Positions 47,772 to 58,283 are shown, numbered from the stretch's first letter. The stretch: 64,000 bases of DNA from Actinobacillus equuli (GCF_900636745.1 NZ_LR134310.1:1166001-1230000); one strand, 5' to 3'. A program made the numbers and translations. Notes: a model not told the origin generated them from the letters alone.

Positions 47772-49664
47772 TTATTCGCCTTTTAATAAGCGTAATACTT
47801 TTTGCGGATCATCGGTTAAGGTGAGAATTTCCATGGTTTTCTCATCATCTAACGCATTAGTGATCGCACTTACGACTTGGATGTGTTCGTTATTACGTGC
47901 CGCAATACCGATAACTAATTTCGCCACACCATCTTCTTCGTCAGTAAAACGCACGCCTTCACGATATTGGCAGAATACGATACCGGTTTTTAATACTTTA
48001 TCTTTTGCCGCAATCGTACCGTGCGGAACCGCAATACCCTCACCTAAGTAAGTTGAAACTTGTTGTTCACGTTCAAACATTGCCGGTACATAATCCGCTT
48101 CAGCAAAACCTAATTTTACAAGTTGTTCACCGGCAAATTGAATCGCCTCTTCTTTGGTACGTGCAGTTAGATTTAAGAAGATTTGATCCTCGGTCACATT
48201 TAAACCGCCACGTTCAGTTGCCACTTGCGGCACAACTTCAACCGGAATCACTTTGTCTGTACTGTTTGCAGTAAGTTTTGCCACTAAACCGTCATAGAAA
48301 ACGCCGTCTAAGAAGTTATTAAGTGATAAATGTTGTGCGGTCGGTACTTGTTTTTGCGCACGTGCAGTTAAGTCTTTGTGGGTTACCACTAATTGAGCGT
48401 CTTGTGGTAAATCATTAATTGCTACGTTTTGTACTTCGACATTTAAACCTGCCGCTTGTACTTTTTTGCGTAACATACTTGCACCCATTGCGCTTGAACC
48501 CATGCCCGCATCACAAGACACATAAATTTTACGTACATTGCTGAAATCGCCTGCAACCGCTGCATCCGCCGCAACAGCACCGCCTTTGCTTTGTGCTTTC
48601 ATTGCCGCCATTTCCGCTTGTGCACTTTCTAACGCATCATCAGACGCCTCTTCTTTTTGCATTTTGAGTAATACGGATGCAATCACGAAAGTAACTACAC
48701 ATGAAAGAATCACAGAAGCGATAACCGCTAAGTGCGCGCCCGCCGGTGTCATTGCTAATACCGCAATGATTGAACCCGGAGAAGCCGGTGAAACTAAACC
48801 GCCGCCTAATAATGTATTAGTTAATACGCCTGTTGCACCACCCGCAATTACTGCAAGGATTAAACGAGGATTCATTAATACATACGGGAAGTAAATTTCG
48901 TGAATACCGCCGAAGAAGTGAATGATTGATGCAGAACTTGCGGTATTTTTTGCTGAACCTTTACCGAATAACATATAGGCAATCAAAATACCTAAACCTG
49001 GGCCCGGGTTCGCTTCAATTAAGAAGAAGATTGATTTACCTAATTCTGAAGATTCTTGAATACCAAGCGGCGAGAAGATACCGTGGTTGATTGCATTATT
49101 TAAGAATAAAATTTTCGCTGGCTCAACAATCACCGATGTTAACGCAAGTAAGTTAGCATCCACTAACGCTCTTACACCCGCAGCTAATAAGTCTGAAAGC
49201 GAAGTAACAACACCACCGATAAAGCTAAATGACAGTAGCGCTAATAACATACCGATAATACCGGCTGAGAAGTTATTCACTAACATCTCAAAACCGCTTT
49301 TCACTTTCCCTTCGATTGCTTTATCGAATGTTTTGATTGCCCAGCCGCCAAGTGGACCAACAATCATTGCACCTAAGAACATTGGAATTTCAGAACCGAC
49401 AATGATACCCATGGTAGTAATCGCACCAACTACCGCACCACGTTCACCGCCAGCTAAACGACCACCGCTATAACCGATTAATAGCGGTAATAAATAGGTA
49501 ATCATCGGGCCGACAAGTTTACCTAAACTCTCATTCGGCAACCAACCGGTAGGAATAAATAATGCGGTAATAAAACCCCAGGCGATGAAAGCCCCGATAT
49601 TCGGCATCACCATATTTGATAAGAAACGCCCAAAACTTTGGACTTTAACTTTAAGATTAGACAT
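47772..49664 (-). CDS. mtlA: Mannitol PTS permease EIICBA
   Basis: 630 residues: EIIC membrane domain (1-340), EIIB with phosphocysteine in YVSCDAGMGSSAMG near 383 and EIIA with the active His in AVPHGTI near 548. It imports mannitol and phosphorylates it. The start MSNLKVKVQSFGRFLSN at 49664 follows AGGAGCAGTT; the ATG at 49724 would add 20 residues encoded in the leader. Confidence 0.97.
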   Translation of the reverse strand: MSNLKVKVQSFGRFLSNMVMPNIGAFIAWGFITALFIPTGWLPNESLGKLVGPMITYLLPLLIGYSGGRLAGGERGAVVGAITTMGIIVGSEIPMFLGAMIVGPLGGWAIKTFDKAIEGKVKSGFEMLVNNFSAGIIGMLLALLSFSFIGGVVTSLSDLLAAGVRALVDANLLALTSVIVEPAKILFLNNAINHGIFSPLGIQESSELGKSIFFLIEANPGPGLGILIAYMLFGKGSAKNTASSASIIHFFGGIHEIYFPYVLMNPRLILAVIAGGATGVLTNTLLGGGLVSPASPGSIIAVLAMTPAGAHLAVIASVILSCVVTFVIASVLLKMQKEEASDDALESAQAEMAAMKAQSKGGAVAADAAVAGDFSNVRKIYVSCDAGMGSSAMGASMLRKKVQAAGLNVEVQNVAINDLPQDAQLVVTHKDLTARAQKQVPTAQHLSLNNFLDGVFYDGLVAKLTANSTDKVIPVEVVPQVATERGGLNVTEDQIFLNLTARTKEEAIQFAGEQLVKLGFAEADYVPAMFEREQQVSTYLGEGIAVPHGTIAAKDKVLKTGIVFCQYREGVRFTDEEDGVAKLVIGIAARNNEHIQVVSAITNALDDEKTMEILTLTDDPQKVLRLLKGE

Positions 49665-49760
49665 AACTGCTCCTGAACAACAGTGTAGAGAAAAAGGGAT
49701 TAAAATCTGTGCATAAATTAGCACCTGTTCTTAAAGTTACCAAAATGTTTCTATTGAATT

Positions 49761-49776
49761 TGTGAACGCGATCACA
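49761..49776 (-). promoter_or_regulatory. CRP site 1 upstream of mtlA
   Basis: TGTGAACGCGATCACA, a perfect TGTGA-N6-TCACA. Confidence 0.85.
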
Positions 49777-49803
49777 TTAAATTTTTTCTTAATTTTTGAA
49801 AAG

Positions 49804-49819
49804 TGTGAACCAGATCACA
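49804..49819 (-). promoter_or_regulatory. CRP site 2 upstream of mtlA
   Basis: TGTGAACCAGATCACA, a perfect match, 43 bases (about four helical turns) from site 1. Confidence 0.85.
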
Positions 49820-49844
49820 TTTATATAAATACACTTTTTAAAAC

Positions 49845-49860
49845 CGTGATCTACATCACA
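49845..49860 (-). promoter_or_regulatory. CRP site 3 upstream of mtlA
   Basis: CGTGATCTACATCACA, one mismatch, 41 bases from site 2. Confidence 0.75.
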
Positions 49861-49961
49861 ATTTCAACAAACAAGCGGTCTAATTTCACAATTTTTTTGC
49901 AAGTGACTCAAGTCGCTTATTTGCAAAAAAATCCTAAAATTTAACCGCTTGAAAAAGAAAA

Positions 49962-49989
49962 AAGCCTTTGAGCTTTCACTCAAAGGCTT
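49962..49989 (-). terminator. Terminator of glmS
   Basis: AAGCCTTTGAG-CTTTCA-CTCAAAGGCTT with T-run on the minus strand, 16 bases past the glmS stop. Confidence 0.88.
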
Positions 49990-50005
49990 GATTGCAATTT
50001 ATTGA

Positions 50006-51838
50006 TTACTCAACAGTTACCGCTTTCGCAAGGTTACGAGGTTGGTCAACGTCCGTACCTTTAATTAATGCGATGTGGTATGAAAGTAATTGTAACGGCA
50101 CTGTGTAGAAAATTGGTGCCGTAACTTCATCAACACGTGGTAACACAATCGTTTTGAAACCAGTTGTTTCTTCAAAGCCTGCTTCGTGATCTGCGAATAC
50201 ATATAATTGACCGCCACGTGCACGCACTTCTTCGATATTTGATTTCACTTTTTCAAGTAAATCATTTTCCGGCGCTACTACCACTACCGGCATTTCGCTG
50301 TCGATTAATGCTAACGGACCGTGTTTTAATTCACCTGCTGCATACGCTTCTGCGTGGATGTATGAAATCTCTTTTAATTTTAATGCAGATTCCATTGCAA
50401 TCGGATAGTACTCACCACGACCTAAGAATAAAGTATGGTGTTTATCTGCGAAGTCTTCAGATAATTTCTCAATTGCTTTATCAAACACTAACGCACTTTC
50501 AATTTGCGCAGGTAAACGTTGTAATGCTTGAACGATGTGGTGTTCTTGTTCTTCAGATACCGTGCCTTTTAAGCGACCGATCGCCACATTTAAAAGAAGC
50601 ATACAAGTTAACTGAGTCGTAAATGCTTTAGTCGATGCAACACCGATTTCAACACCCGCTTTCGTCATAAATGCGAAATCAGACTCACGAACAAGTGAAG
50701 AACTTGCTACGTTACAAATCGTCATTGCAGACATATAGCCAGATTCTTTCGCTAAACGTAATGCCGCTAATGTGTCCGCTGTTTCACCTGATTGTGAAAG
50801 CGTAATTAATAAACTATTCGGACGAGTTACGAATTTACGGTAACGGAACTCAGACGCGATTTCAACGTCACAGCTCACGCCAGCGATAGCTTCAAACCAG
50901 TAACGAGCAACCATACCTGCATTGTAAGAAGTACCACAAGCTACGATTTGCACGTGTTCAACTTTCGATAAAATCTCTGCCGCATTCGGACCAATTGCAT
51001 CAATTTTCACTTTACCGTTTTCGATACGACCGTCTAAGGTATTCATGATTGCTACTGGTTGTTCGAAAATTTCTTTCTGCATATAGTGACGGTATGGACC
51101 TTTATCTGCAGCATCCGCTTCGAAGTTACCTTCGTGAATTTCACGTTCAACTTTTTGACCGTCACGGCTATAGATATCCACAGTATGACGAGTAATTTCC
51201 GCTACATCACCTTCTTCAAGGTAAGCAAAACGACGAGTTACGCTTAATAATGCTAATGGGTCTGATGCTAAGAAGTTTTCGCCCACACCATAACCGATAA
51301 CTAATGGGCTACCAGAACGTGCAACGATTAAACGAGACGGATCATCTTGATTCATTACTACTGTACCGTATGCACCACGTAATTGAACTACTGTTTTTTG
51401 AACCGCTTCTAATAAAGAACTTGATGTGCGGAGTTCCCACTCAACTAAGTGAGCAATTACTTCAGTGTCAGTTTGCGACTGGAATACATAACCACGCTCT
51501 TGTAAAACCACTTTTAATTCTTCGTAGTTTTCAATGATACCGTTATGTACTACTGCAATTTTACCACTGCGATGTGGGTGAGCATTGGTTTCAGATGGTT
51601 CACCGTGAGTTGCCCAACGAGTGTGAGCAATACCTGTACCACCGATTAATGGGTTTGCAGAAATCGCATCGTCCAATGCTTTTACTTTACCTACACGACG
51701 AACAATTTGCATATTATGTTCTTCGTTTAGTACTGCAACACCCGCAGAGTCGTAACCACGATACTCTAAGCGGTGTAAACCATCTACTAAAATGTCAGCT
51801 ACGTCGCGTTGTGCTACTGCACCTACAATTCCGCACAT
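50006..51838 (-). CDS. glmS: Glucosamine-6-phosphate synthase
   Basis: 610 residues. N-terminal glutamine amidotransferase domain with catalytic Cys directly after the initiator Met ([13 protein letters not shown]), two SIS domains ([14 protein letters not shown] near 301 and [19 protein letters not shown] near 475) and the conserved ending [10 protein letters not shown]. First step of UDP-GlcNAc synthesis. A DeoR-type regulator lies just upstream. Confidence 0.98.
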   Translation of the reverse strand: MCGIVGAVAQRDVADILVDGLHRLEYRGYDSAGVAVLNEEHNMQIVRRVGKVKALDDAISANPLIGGTGIAHTRWATHGEPSETNAHPHRSGKIAVVHNGIIENYEELKVVLQERGYVFQSQTDTEVIAHLVEWELRTSSSLLEAVQKTVVQLRGAYGTVVMNQDDPSRLIVARSGSPLVIGYGVGENFLASDPLALLSVTRRFAYLEEGDVAEITRHTVDIYSRDGQKVEREIHEGNFEADAADKGPYRHYMQKEIFEQPVAIMNTLDGRIENGKVKIDAIGPNAAEILSKVEHVQIVACGTSYNAGMVARYWFEAIAGVSCDVEIASEFRYRKFVTRPNSLLITLSQSGETADTLAALRLAKESGYMSAMTICNVASSSLVRESDFAFMTKAGVEIGVASTKAFTTQLTCMLLLNVAIGRLKGTVSEEQEHHIVQALQRLPAQIESALVFDKAIEKLSEDFADKHHTLFLGRGEYYPIAMESALKLKEISYIHAEAYAAGELKHGPLALIDSEMPVVVVAPENDLLEKVKSNIEEVRARGGQLYVFADHEAGFEETTGFKTIVLPRVDEVTAPIFYTVPLQLLSYHIALIKGTDVDQPRNLAKAVTVE

Positions 51839-51937
51839 AATGTCTTTCCTATGTTAAAGTTAAAAAAATAATTGGGTAATGGGTGTAATAGGGAGTGATT
51901 TTGATGTACTAACTTTATCAAAATATAAACCTTTTAT

Positions 51938-51957
51938 TACTCGTTCATACTCGTTCA
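51938..51957. promoter_or_regulatory. Two 10-bp direct repeats upstream of glmS
   Basis: TACTCGTTCA occurs twice in a row directly beyond the DeoR-type gene stop and about 100 bases before glmS. On the minus strand TGAACGAGTA twice. It may be an operator for the regulator. Confidence 0.4.
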
Positions 51958-52719
51958 TTAATCACGAGCCACAATCACCTCTACACCATGTGATTCGATT
52001 GCCTTTTTAATCTCTTCATCAATATCGGCATCAGTGATCAATTTATTCACAGCTTTCCATTCAAGTTCAAGATTCGGCATTTTACGTCCAATCTTTTGAG
52101 ACTCAATTAAGACGATAACTTCTCGAGAAACCTCAGCCATTACTTGACTCAAGCCTACGAGCTCATTAAATGTTGTAGTACCGCGTACTAAATCGAGACC
52201 GTCTGCGCCAATAAACAGTTGGTCAAAATCATAAGAACGTAGTACTTGCTCGGCAACTTTACCTTGGAATGAATCAGAACGCGTATCCCAAGTACCGCCG
52301 GTCATTAACACCGTAGGTTCATTATCAAGCATGGTTAATTCGGTTGCTAATGCCAATGAATTCGTCATAATCACCAAGCCTGTCTGATACAACGCTTTTA
52401 CCATCGCCCCGGTTGTACTTCCGCTATCAATGATAATCCGATTATGATCTCGAATATGTTTTACCGCTTCATTCGCAATTGCTAATTTTTGTTTTGAAAG
52501 TTGCTCGTTGCTATCTTCAATCATTTCTGATGGAATTTTTACCGCACCACCATAACGACGTAATAACAAACCGCTTTCTTCTAAAGCGGTTAAATCCTTA
52601 CGAATCGTCACTTCAGACGTTTCGAAGAAACCTGCCAATGTTTCAACACTCACCTCTCCTTGTTCTTGTACCATTTTTACAATTAGGTGGCGACGTTGCT
52701 GCGTATTTCTCTTTGACAT
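51958..52719 (-). CDS. DeoR-family transcription regulator next to glmS
   Basis: 253 residues: N-terminal DeoR winged helix (RRHLIVKMVQEQGEVSVETLAGFFETSEVTIRKDLTALE, in parts) and the C-terminal sugar-phosphate sensor (DSGSTTGAMVKAL, NSLALATEL, GGTWDTRSDSFQG, IGADGLD). AgaR/SrlR-like members sense phosphorylated sugars. The position upstream of glmS suggests amino-sugar control, which is an inference. Confidence 0.9.
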   Translation of the reverse strand: MSKRNTQQRRHLIVKMVQEQGEVSVETLAGFFETSEVTIRKDLTALEESGLLLRRYGGAVKIPSEMIEDSNEQLSKQKLAIANEAVKHIRDHNRIIIDSGSTTGAMVKALYQTGLVIMTNSLALATELTMLDNEPTVLMTGGTWDTRSDSFQGKVAEQVLRSYDFDQLFIGADGLDLVRGTTTFNELVGLSQVMAEVSREVIVLIESQKIGRKMPNLELEWKAVNKLITDADIDEEIKKAIESHGVEVIVARD

Positions 52720-52818
52720 ACTTTCCTCATGAAAAGTTTCGATATTGAATATTTAAATTTCGTTTCAAAACGTGCGAATTATATTAGATAATTTTATTTA
52801 TGCAACTTTTTGTACAAA

Positions 52819-52857
52819 AAATAAGACCAGCTAATTTATAATCAACTGGTCTTATTT
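52819..52857 (-). terminator. Terminator after the OsmB-like gene
   Basis: AAATAAGACCAG and CTGGTCTTATTT, 12-bp stem with a 15-base loop, 7 bases past the stop. Confidence 0.8.
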
Positions 52858-52863
52858 GAAGAA

Positions 52864-53064
52864 TTATTTAATTTGACTACCGATAACGCCACCTAAAGCA
52901 GCACCACCTAAAGTTGCACCGGTAGAGTTTCCAATTATATTACCGGCAACCCCACCAACTGCAGCACCGAGCGCCGTATTACGTTGTGATTTGGTCAAGC
53001 CGTTACACGCTGAAACAGTTGTAGCCAATACTGCAACCGCAAGTACTTTTACCATAAATTTCAT
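52864..53064 (-). CDS. OsmB-like glycine-zipper lipoprotein
   Basis: 66 residues. Lipoprotein signal with lipobox VSAC (Cys 20), then a glycine-zipper region (GAAVGGVAGNIIGNSTGATLGGAALGG, in parts), as in OsmB. Expected in the envelope; function unclear. Its own ribosome site and terminator make it monocistronic. Confidence 0.85.
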   Translation of the reverse strand: MKFMVKVLAVAVLATTVSACNGLTKSQRNTALGAAVGGVAGNIIGNSTGATLGGAALGGVIGSQIK

Positions 53065-53193
53065 TCTTAATTCCTTATTCTAAAGGTTAAAACTATCACA
53101 AATTGTCTATATAACGATTTGTCTTCCATAAGACTTAATTCATATTAAAAGGTTCGAAAATCAAAACTCATCTGACCAGAAATTACACAAATA

Positions 53194-53221
53194 AAAAGCA
53201 CCGAAAATTCGGTGCTTTTAA
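53194..53221 (-). terminator. Terminator of the rimO-ngt operon
   Basis: AAAAGCACCGAA and TTCGGTGCTTTT, 12-bp stem, 16 bases beyond the ngt stop. Confidence 0.88.
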
Positions 53222-53236
53222 AACAAACTGTTTAAA

Positions 53237-55285
53237 TTATTTATCAGTTTTCTTTACTTTTTTAACAGCTGCTTTTGACTGAATATCCTTTTTAGCCGTC
53301 TCTTTTTTGGCTTTAGTTACCGTTTTTGTCTTCGTTGTTGAAGAAGTCGTAGCTTTGGTTTTTCTTGATGCCTTAGCTTTCGCTTTAGGTTCCTCAACGA
53401 TACTGTTCACTTCTAAAGAAACATTATTTTGATCAGCCCATTCCATCGCTTTCGTTAATAAAATACGTCCCATTGGACGAGGGTCGCCAGTAAATAACGT
53501 ATTTAAACCGTTATTCTCAATAATGTGACGACGTAATTCTAAACGCTCTTGATGATTTTCCGCTAAGCGCACTGCTCGTTCAACATATTCATCTACCGAA
53601 TTAGCGATAAGCCACTCAGGTAAACCTAAACGCTTAAACAAGCCTTCGTCAATATGTTCATGAACTTCCGGCCCTGTCTTACATACGCCCACTAAACCTA
53701 ACGTTACCATATCGATAATACCGTTGGTATTACCAAACGGGAATGGATTTACCATCATATCGCAGTTATGCAAAATACTGAGATATTGATGATAAGGCGA
53801 ATGAGGATGGGCCGTTGCCGAATCACCTAAGTAAGATTTAATAAAGCGTTCTACATACGGATGAGTTACACCGTTTGATTGACCTAAAGCAAAATGGAAA
53901 TGTACTTTCACTTTAGCACGATCGCGAATTGCTCTTAATGCTTCTAAGAAATATGGGTTTAACTTCATTGTCGTTGAAGCAATACCGATATTTACGACTT
54001 CCGGATTCTCACGTAATAAATAATCTACTTTTTCAGGCGCTAATGCAGACGGAACATACGGCAATGCATCTTTCGGTAAACGTAATAACGTTTCGCTGAA
54101 GCATTCTTCCGAACCGACATAATCATCTTCTACAATCACATATTCAATAAAGTCGGAATGGGTCGTAGCCGGGTGACCTAAAGCAATCACTTGTACCGGT
54201 GCTAAACGTGTATTACTTGCAAAAATCGTTGCTAAGTCCATACCGATGCTCGGCATATAGAAGACTAACGCGCCGTTTGTTTCACAAATTGAGCGAATAA
54301 ACTCTAATTTGTCTTTCATATTATTACCATCGACCAGATGGAACTCATCGAATACGTCTCTACCCGCTTGGTCAACCGATGCATTACCTAAACCGATGAG
54401 GTGGAAATGCTCACGAGCCGCAATCATTGAAGTAGAGTGCGTACGATAAATTGAGTGTGCAGAATGGAAATGCTCAAGCAATACAACCATTACCGGTTTG
54501 CCATTACGATAACCGATTTTGGTCACATCACGATCTTTCCACCCATATTCGGTTTCAATATGGCGACGAATGACTTGATTTAATGCTTTTTTTACATCAT
54601 GTTTATTTGGCGCAATATCATAGCTACAGTGCATATAAACATCATGCGAAACGGCACTTGGTACATTATTTAAGTTTTGTAGTTGTGCTAAACGAGTAGG
54701 GAACCACTGTAAAATCGCTCCACGTTTTGAGAAAGCTACTGGCGTACCAATAAATCGAGGTGACTGTAAAGCAAAACAAAGCGAAGCACAAAGTTCAGGA
54801 TCTGCATTCCATGCCGCATCAAGGTTTAAATTAACGTTTGATTCCGGCAAATATAAAATACAGAATTTAATTAATGCCCCTTTCGTTGCTTCTAAGTGAA
54901 TATCTAAACTATTTTCACGGTTTGGATTACGATTATAAGTTTGTAATACATGATCCGCATTAACATACGGAGAACTTGCAAAAACAAGGGACAACCAACG
55001 TTGGAACGCTAAAAAGCGCTGTGCACCTTCTACTGAAATTTCTAATCCAGGATCAGAAAAAAGCGTACTTACTGCATTCGCTAAACGAGTACAGAAATAA
55101 ACGGTCTTCTCTTGTTCAAGATCCTTTAATTGGGTAGGGAATTCAAAATCAATATCTTGAATTCCACCAAAATTACTATCAAGTTTCGCTAAAATCTCAA
55201 GTAATTCGGTACAAGATTCTTCATATTTTTTCGCTGCTACAGCAGCTTCAAATAGTGCTAAATTAGGTTTTTTACTGTGTTCCAT
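53237..55285 (-). CDS. ngt: Cytoplasmic N-glycosyltransferase (HMW1C-like, GT41) with a Lys-rich C-terminal tail
   Basis: 682 residues. Residues 1-620 correspond to the HMW1C/ApNGT family: helical N-terminal domain, then a GT-B fold with EHFHSAHSIYRTHSTSM near 277, ALGHPATTHSDF, the UDP-binding Lys in ASTTMKLNPYF near 441, FHFALGQSNG and NPFPFGNTNGI. The enzyme transfers glucose from UDP-glucose to Asn in N-X-S/T of adhesins. The tail 634-682 is low complexity with 18 Lys among 49 residues plus many Ala/Thr; the A. pleuropneumoniae enzyme as I recall it ends near 620. It starts 18 bases after rimO. Confidence 0.93.
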   Translation of the reverse strand: MEHSKKPNLALFEAAVAAKKYEESCTELLEILAKLDSNFGGIQDIDFEFPTQLKDLEQEKTVYFCTRLANAVSTLFSDPGLEISVEGAQRFLAFQRWLSLVFASSPYVNADHVLQTYNRNPNRENSLDIHLEATKGALIKFCILYLPESNVNLNLDAAWNADPELCASLCFALQSPRFIGTPVAFSKRGAILQWFPTRLAQLQNLNNVPSAVSHDVYMHCSYDIAPNKHDVKKALNQVIRRHIETEYGWKDRDVTKIGYRNGKPVMVVLLEHFHSAHSIYRTHSTSMIAAREHFHLIGLGNASVDQAGRDVFDEFHLVDGNNMKDKLEFIRSICETNGALVFYMPSIGMDLATIFASNTRLAPVQVIALGHPATTHSDFIEYVIVEDDYVGSEECFSETLLRLPKDALPYVPSALAPEKVDYLLRENPEVVNIGIASTTMKLNPYFLEALRAIRDRAKVKVHFHFALGQSNGVTHPYVERFIKSYLGDSATAHPHSPYHQYLSILHNCDMMVNPFPFGNTNGIIDMVTLGLVGVCKTGPEVHEHIDEGLFKRLGLPEWLIANSVDEYVERAVRLAENHQERLELRRHIIENNGLNTLFTGDPRPMGRILLTKAMEWADQNNVSLEVNSIVEEPKAKAKASRKTKATTSSTTKTKTVTKAKKETAKKDIQSKAAVKKVKKTDK

Positions 55286-55303
55286 ACGAGTTGTCCTAAA
55301 AAA

Positions 55304-56635
55304 TTAACAAGTTCCCCACAAATCATATTCGTCAGCATTAGTAATTGTTACTGAGATAATCTTACCAACTTTTACATCTTGATTCGAAATATTATCTACA
55401 TATACTACGCCGTCAATTTCCGGGGCATCCGCCATTGAACGACCGATAATGCCTTCTTCGTCAATCTCATCAACAATTACTGCAAGTGTCTTACCCACTT
55501 TTTGTTGTAAACGTGCTGCTGAAATACGCTGTTGAACTTGCATAAAACGGTGGAAACGTTCTTCTTTCACATCTTCCGGCACTTGATCCGCCATTTCGGT
55601 TGCTACCGCACCTTCTACCGGGCTAAATTTAAAGCAACCAACACGATCTAATTGTGCTTCCTCTAAGAAATCCAATAACATTTGGAAATCTTCTTCTGTC
55701 TCGCCAGGGAAACCAACAATAAAGGTTGAGCGAAGCGTTAATTCCGGACAGATCTCGCGCCATTTTTTTATACGCTCCAACGTACGCTCAATAGAACCGG
55801 GACGTTTCATCGCCTTCAATACTTTCGGGCTTGCGTGTTGTAACGGAATATCCAAATACGGCAAAATTTTACCTTGAGCCATTAACGGAATTAAATCATC
55901 TACATGCGGATACGGATAGACATAATGTAGACGAACCCAAATGCCTAAAGTTCCTAACTGCTCGCATAAAGTAATTAAATTATTTTTAATTGGCGCACCA
56001 TTCCAGAAAACTGTCTTGTTTTGATTCTCTTTTGACTGATCTAACGCATAAGCAGATGTATCTTGTGAAACAATTAATAACTCTTTCACCCCCGAGTCAG
56101 CGAGACGTTTAGCCTCATCTAACACCTGAACGATCGGACGGCTATCTAAATCACCGCGCATCGAAGGGATGATACAGAAAGTACAACGGTGGTCACAACC
56201 TTCCGAAATCTTTAAATAAGCATAATGTTTAGGTGTAAGTTTTACCCCTTGCGCCGGTACCAGACTGGTATAAATATTGCGTTCCGGGCGCGGTACATAT
56301 TTATGTACATGCTGCATAACCGCTTCGTAGCTATGCGGCCCAGTGATTTCTAATACTTTCGGATGCACTTCACGAATTTGGTTTTCTTTTGCGCCTAAAC
56401 AGCCGGTAACAATCACTTTACCATTTTCTTGCAATGCTTCGCCGATCGCTTCTAGAGACTCTTGCACCGCACTGTCGATAAAGCCACAAGTGTTAACAAT
56501 TACTAAATCCGCATTTTCATAACTCGGAATAATGTTATAACCGTCTGTACGTAATTCCGTCAAAATACGCTCAGAATCAACTAGATTTTTAGGGCAGCCA
56601 AGGCTGATAAAACCAATATTTGGTGTAGTACTCAT
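55304..56635 (-). CDS. rimO: Ribosomal protein S12 methylthiotransferase RimO
   Basis: 443 residues. The N-terminal MTTase domain ([13 protein letters not shown]), radical-SAM cluster Cys in CDHRCTFC near 148-155 and the C-terminal TRAM domain. It adds a methylthio group to Asp of S12. It is the first gene of the rimO-ngt pair, the order also reported in A. pleuropneumoniae. Confidence 0.96.
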   Translation of the reverse strand: MSTTPNIGFISLGCPKNLVDSERILTELRTDGYNIIPSYENADLVIVNTCGFIDSAVQESLEAIGEALQENGKVIVTGCLGAKENQIREVHPKVLEITGPHSYEAVMQHVHKYVPRPERNIYTSLVPAQGVKLTPKHYAYLKISEGCDHRCTFCIIPSMRGDLDSRPIVQVLDEAKRLADSGVKELLIVSQDTSAYALDQSKENQNKTVFWNGAPIKNNLITLCEQLGTLGIWVRLHYVYPYPHVDDLIPLMAQGKILPYLDIPLQHASPKVLKAMKRPGSIERTLERIKKWREICPELTLRSTFIVGFPGETEEDFQMLLDFLEEAQLDRVGCFKFSPVEGAVATEMADQVPEDVKEERFHRFMQVQQRISAARLQQKVGKTLAVIVDEIDEEGIIGRSMADAPEIDGVVYVDNISNQDVKVGKIISVTITNADEYDLWGTC

Positions 56636-56742
56636 AAATTTCTCAAAAATATAATTAGGTAATCAATAAATAAAAAAAGACCTACAAATTCGCGTAGGCA
56701 AATGGCGGAATATTGTACAAAACTTACAATAGAATAGCGATA

Positions 56743-56800
56743 ATAAGCGGTCGAATTTTTGCGTTTTTTTGCAAAATTTAGCCAAATTCCGACCGCTTAT
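56743..56800. terminator. Uptake-signal hairpin between mtnN and rimO
   Basis: ATAAGCGGTCGAATTT and AAATTCCGACCGCTTAT enclose a T/A-rich loop after the mtnN stop. A small hairpin at about 56681-56699 (CCTAC ... GTAGG) follows toward rimO. Confidence 0.7.
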
Positions 56801-56810
56801 CTATTACTGA

Positions 56811-57509
56811 TTAGGCAATGCTATTTAACATAGCAAGAACAATTTCCGATGATTTCTCCGCCGCCAGTGGTAAGAATTCATCAAAAGAAAGGTGAGATTC
56901 TTTATCTGCGACATCTGAAATCGCACGAACAATCACGAAAGGTACTTCAAACGCATGGCAAACTTGTGCAATTGCTGCTGCTTCCATTTCCACCGCGGCA
57001 ACACTTGGGAAGTGTTCACGAATTTGCGCAATTTTTTCCGCACCATTCACAAATAAGTCACCGCTACAAATTAAACCGGAAACCGCATTAAAACCGGCTT
57101 TTTCCGTTTCTTTAATCGCAACATTCATTAACTGTTCATTTGGAACAAATGCAGCTGGATTCGCCGGCAATTGTCCTTTCTCATAACCGAATGCGGTCAC
57201 ATCAACATCGTGATGGCGTACTTCCGTTGAAATCACGATATCCCCGACATTTAATTTTGGATCCAAACCACCTGCTGATCCCGTATTAATAATCATATCC
57301 GGCTTCGCTAATTCAAGTAATAAGGTTGTGCCGACTGCCGCAGCGACTTTACCAATACCGGATTGTAATAACGCCACTCGCGTATTATTAATTTTACCGT
57401 CATAAATTTTACAACCCGCTATTTCCGTTACTTTCGCTTCAACCATTAAATTACGTAAAATTTCAACTTCTTGCGGCATTGCGCCGATAATTCCAATTTT
57501 TAATTTCAT
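56811..57509 (-). CDS. mtnN: 5'-methylthioadenosine/S-adenosylhomocysteine nucleosidase
   Basis: 232 residues. [13 protein letters not shown] start with the catalytic Glu, [31 protein letters not shown] (substrate Glu) and RAISDVAD with the catalytic Asp. It recycles MTA and SAH and feeds autoinducer-2 synthesis. Its start codon overlaps the stop of the DsbA-like gene. Confidence 0.97.
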   Translation of the reverse strand: MKLKIGIIGAMPQEVEILRNLMVEAKVTEIAGCKIYDGKINNTRVALLQSGIGKVAAAVGTTLLLELAKPDMIINTGSAGGLDPKLNVGDIVISTEVRHHDVDVTAFGYEKGQLPANPAAFVPNEQLMNVAIKETEKAGFNAVSGLICSGDLFVNGAEKIAQIREHFPSVAAVEMEAAAIAQVCHAFEVPFVIVRAISDVADKESHLSFDEFLPLAAEKSSEIVLAMLNSIA

Positions 57510-58228
57510 TATTTTTTATCCTCTTTTCGTTCTTGTTGTAGTTTCTCAATTAAAAAATCTAATACACCGTAAGTATAATCGTCATTGTACAAAGTATTTT
57601 GTAACAAAATGTATTTGCCGTTTAATACGGCAATCGGTACATACGGCGGATTATATAAGTTAAACAAGGCTTTCTCTTGTTCCATTCGTTGCTTAACTTC
57701 TTCCGAATAAAACAATTTATTAAATGCGCTAGCATCCAAACCCTTTGAAGCTAGCCATTGCGTCACTGCCGCATCACTTTTAACTAAACTGACATGCTCT
57801 TTGCGCCCTACACTATCAAATAAATAAAGCTCGCTCAAATCCTCACGTCCGATTACCATAAAAGTCGCATGCATTTGACCTGTAAAAGAATCACCTTTTT
57901 CATAAGCAGGCGAACGTTGTAATACGACTTTATCTTTATGTTGTTCGGCATACTGTTTCAAATAGTCATTAGCATTTAAACAAATGGCACAATCATATTT
58001 AAAGAAATATTGAATTAATATGCGACCATCTTTAGGTAAGTCGATATTTATTGGCTTTTTATAAGAGTAATAGTCTTTTCCATCTTTAAAAAGCGATTCG
58101 TTTTTTGCATTTTTTTGCAGATTTTCGACCGCTTGTACAGAAGAAGCAAAAACAGTTAATGCCAAGATAGATATCGCTAAACCAACACTCCACTTCACTA
58201 AATTCTTAAATAACATACTCAGTAACAT
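57509..58228 (-). CDS. DsbA-like periplasmic thioredoxin-fold protein with a CAIC active site
   Basis: 239 residues. Signal peptide (hydrophobic 13-32, cut near VQA/VE), active site [14 protein letters not shown] with Cys 80 and 83, a helical insertion and the cis-proline loop [13 protein letters not shown]. This is the DsbA layout, but the CAIC dipeptide differs from the CPHC of typical DsbA. It may be a dedicated oxidase or reductase. It overlaps mtnN by one base. M5 (58216) is an alternative start. Confidence 0.78.
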   Translation of the reverse strand: MLLSMLFKNLVKWSVGLAISILALTVFASSVQAVENLQKNAKNESLFKDGKDYYSYKKPINIDLPKDGRILIQYFFKYDCAICLNANDYLKQYAEQHKDKVVLQRSPAYEKGDSFTGQMHATFMVIGREDLSELYLFDSVGRKEHVSLVKSDAAVTQWLASKGLDASAFNKLFYSEEVKQRMEQEKALFNLYNPPYVPIAVLNGKYILLQNTLYNDDYTYGVLDFLIEKLQQERKEDKK

Positions 58229-58283
58229 TACCTCATAAAAACTATGTGCGATTAGAATCCGAACTAATGAATAAGTTCATAAC

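Larger units (their letters stand above)
49665..49961. promoter_or_regulatory. mtlA regulatory region
   Basis: 297 bases without a gene upstream of mtlA. It contains three CRP sites (49761-49860) and a long uptake-signal pair (ACAAGCGGTC at 49870-49879, AACCGCTTG at 49943-49951) near the glmS terminator. The mtlA promoter lies in 49665-49760; a clear -10/-35 could not be chosen. Confidence 0.7.
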
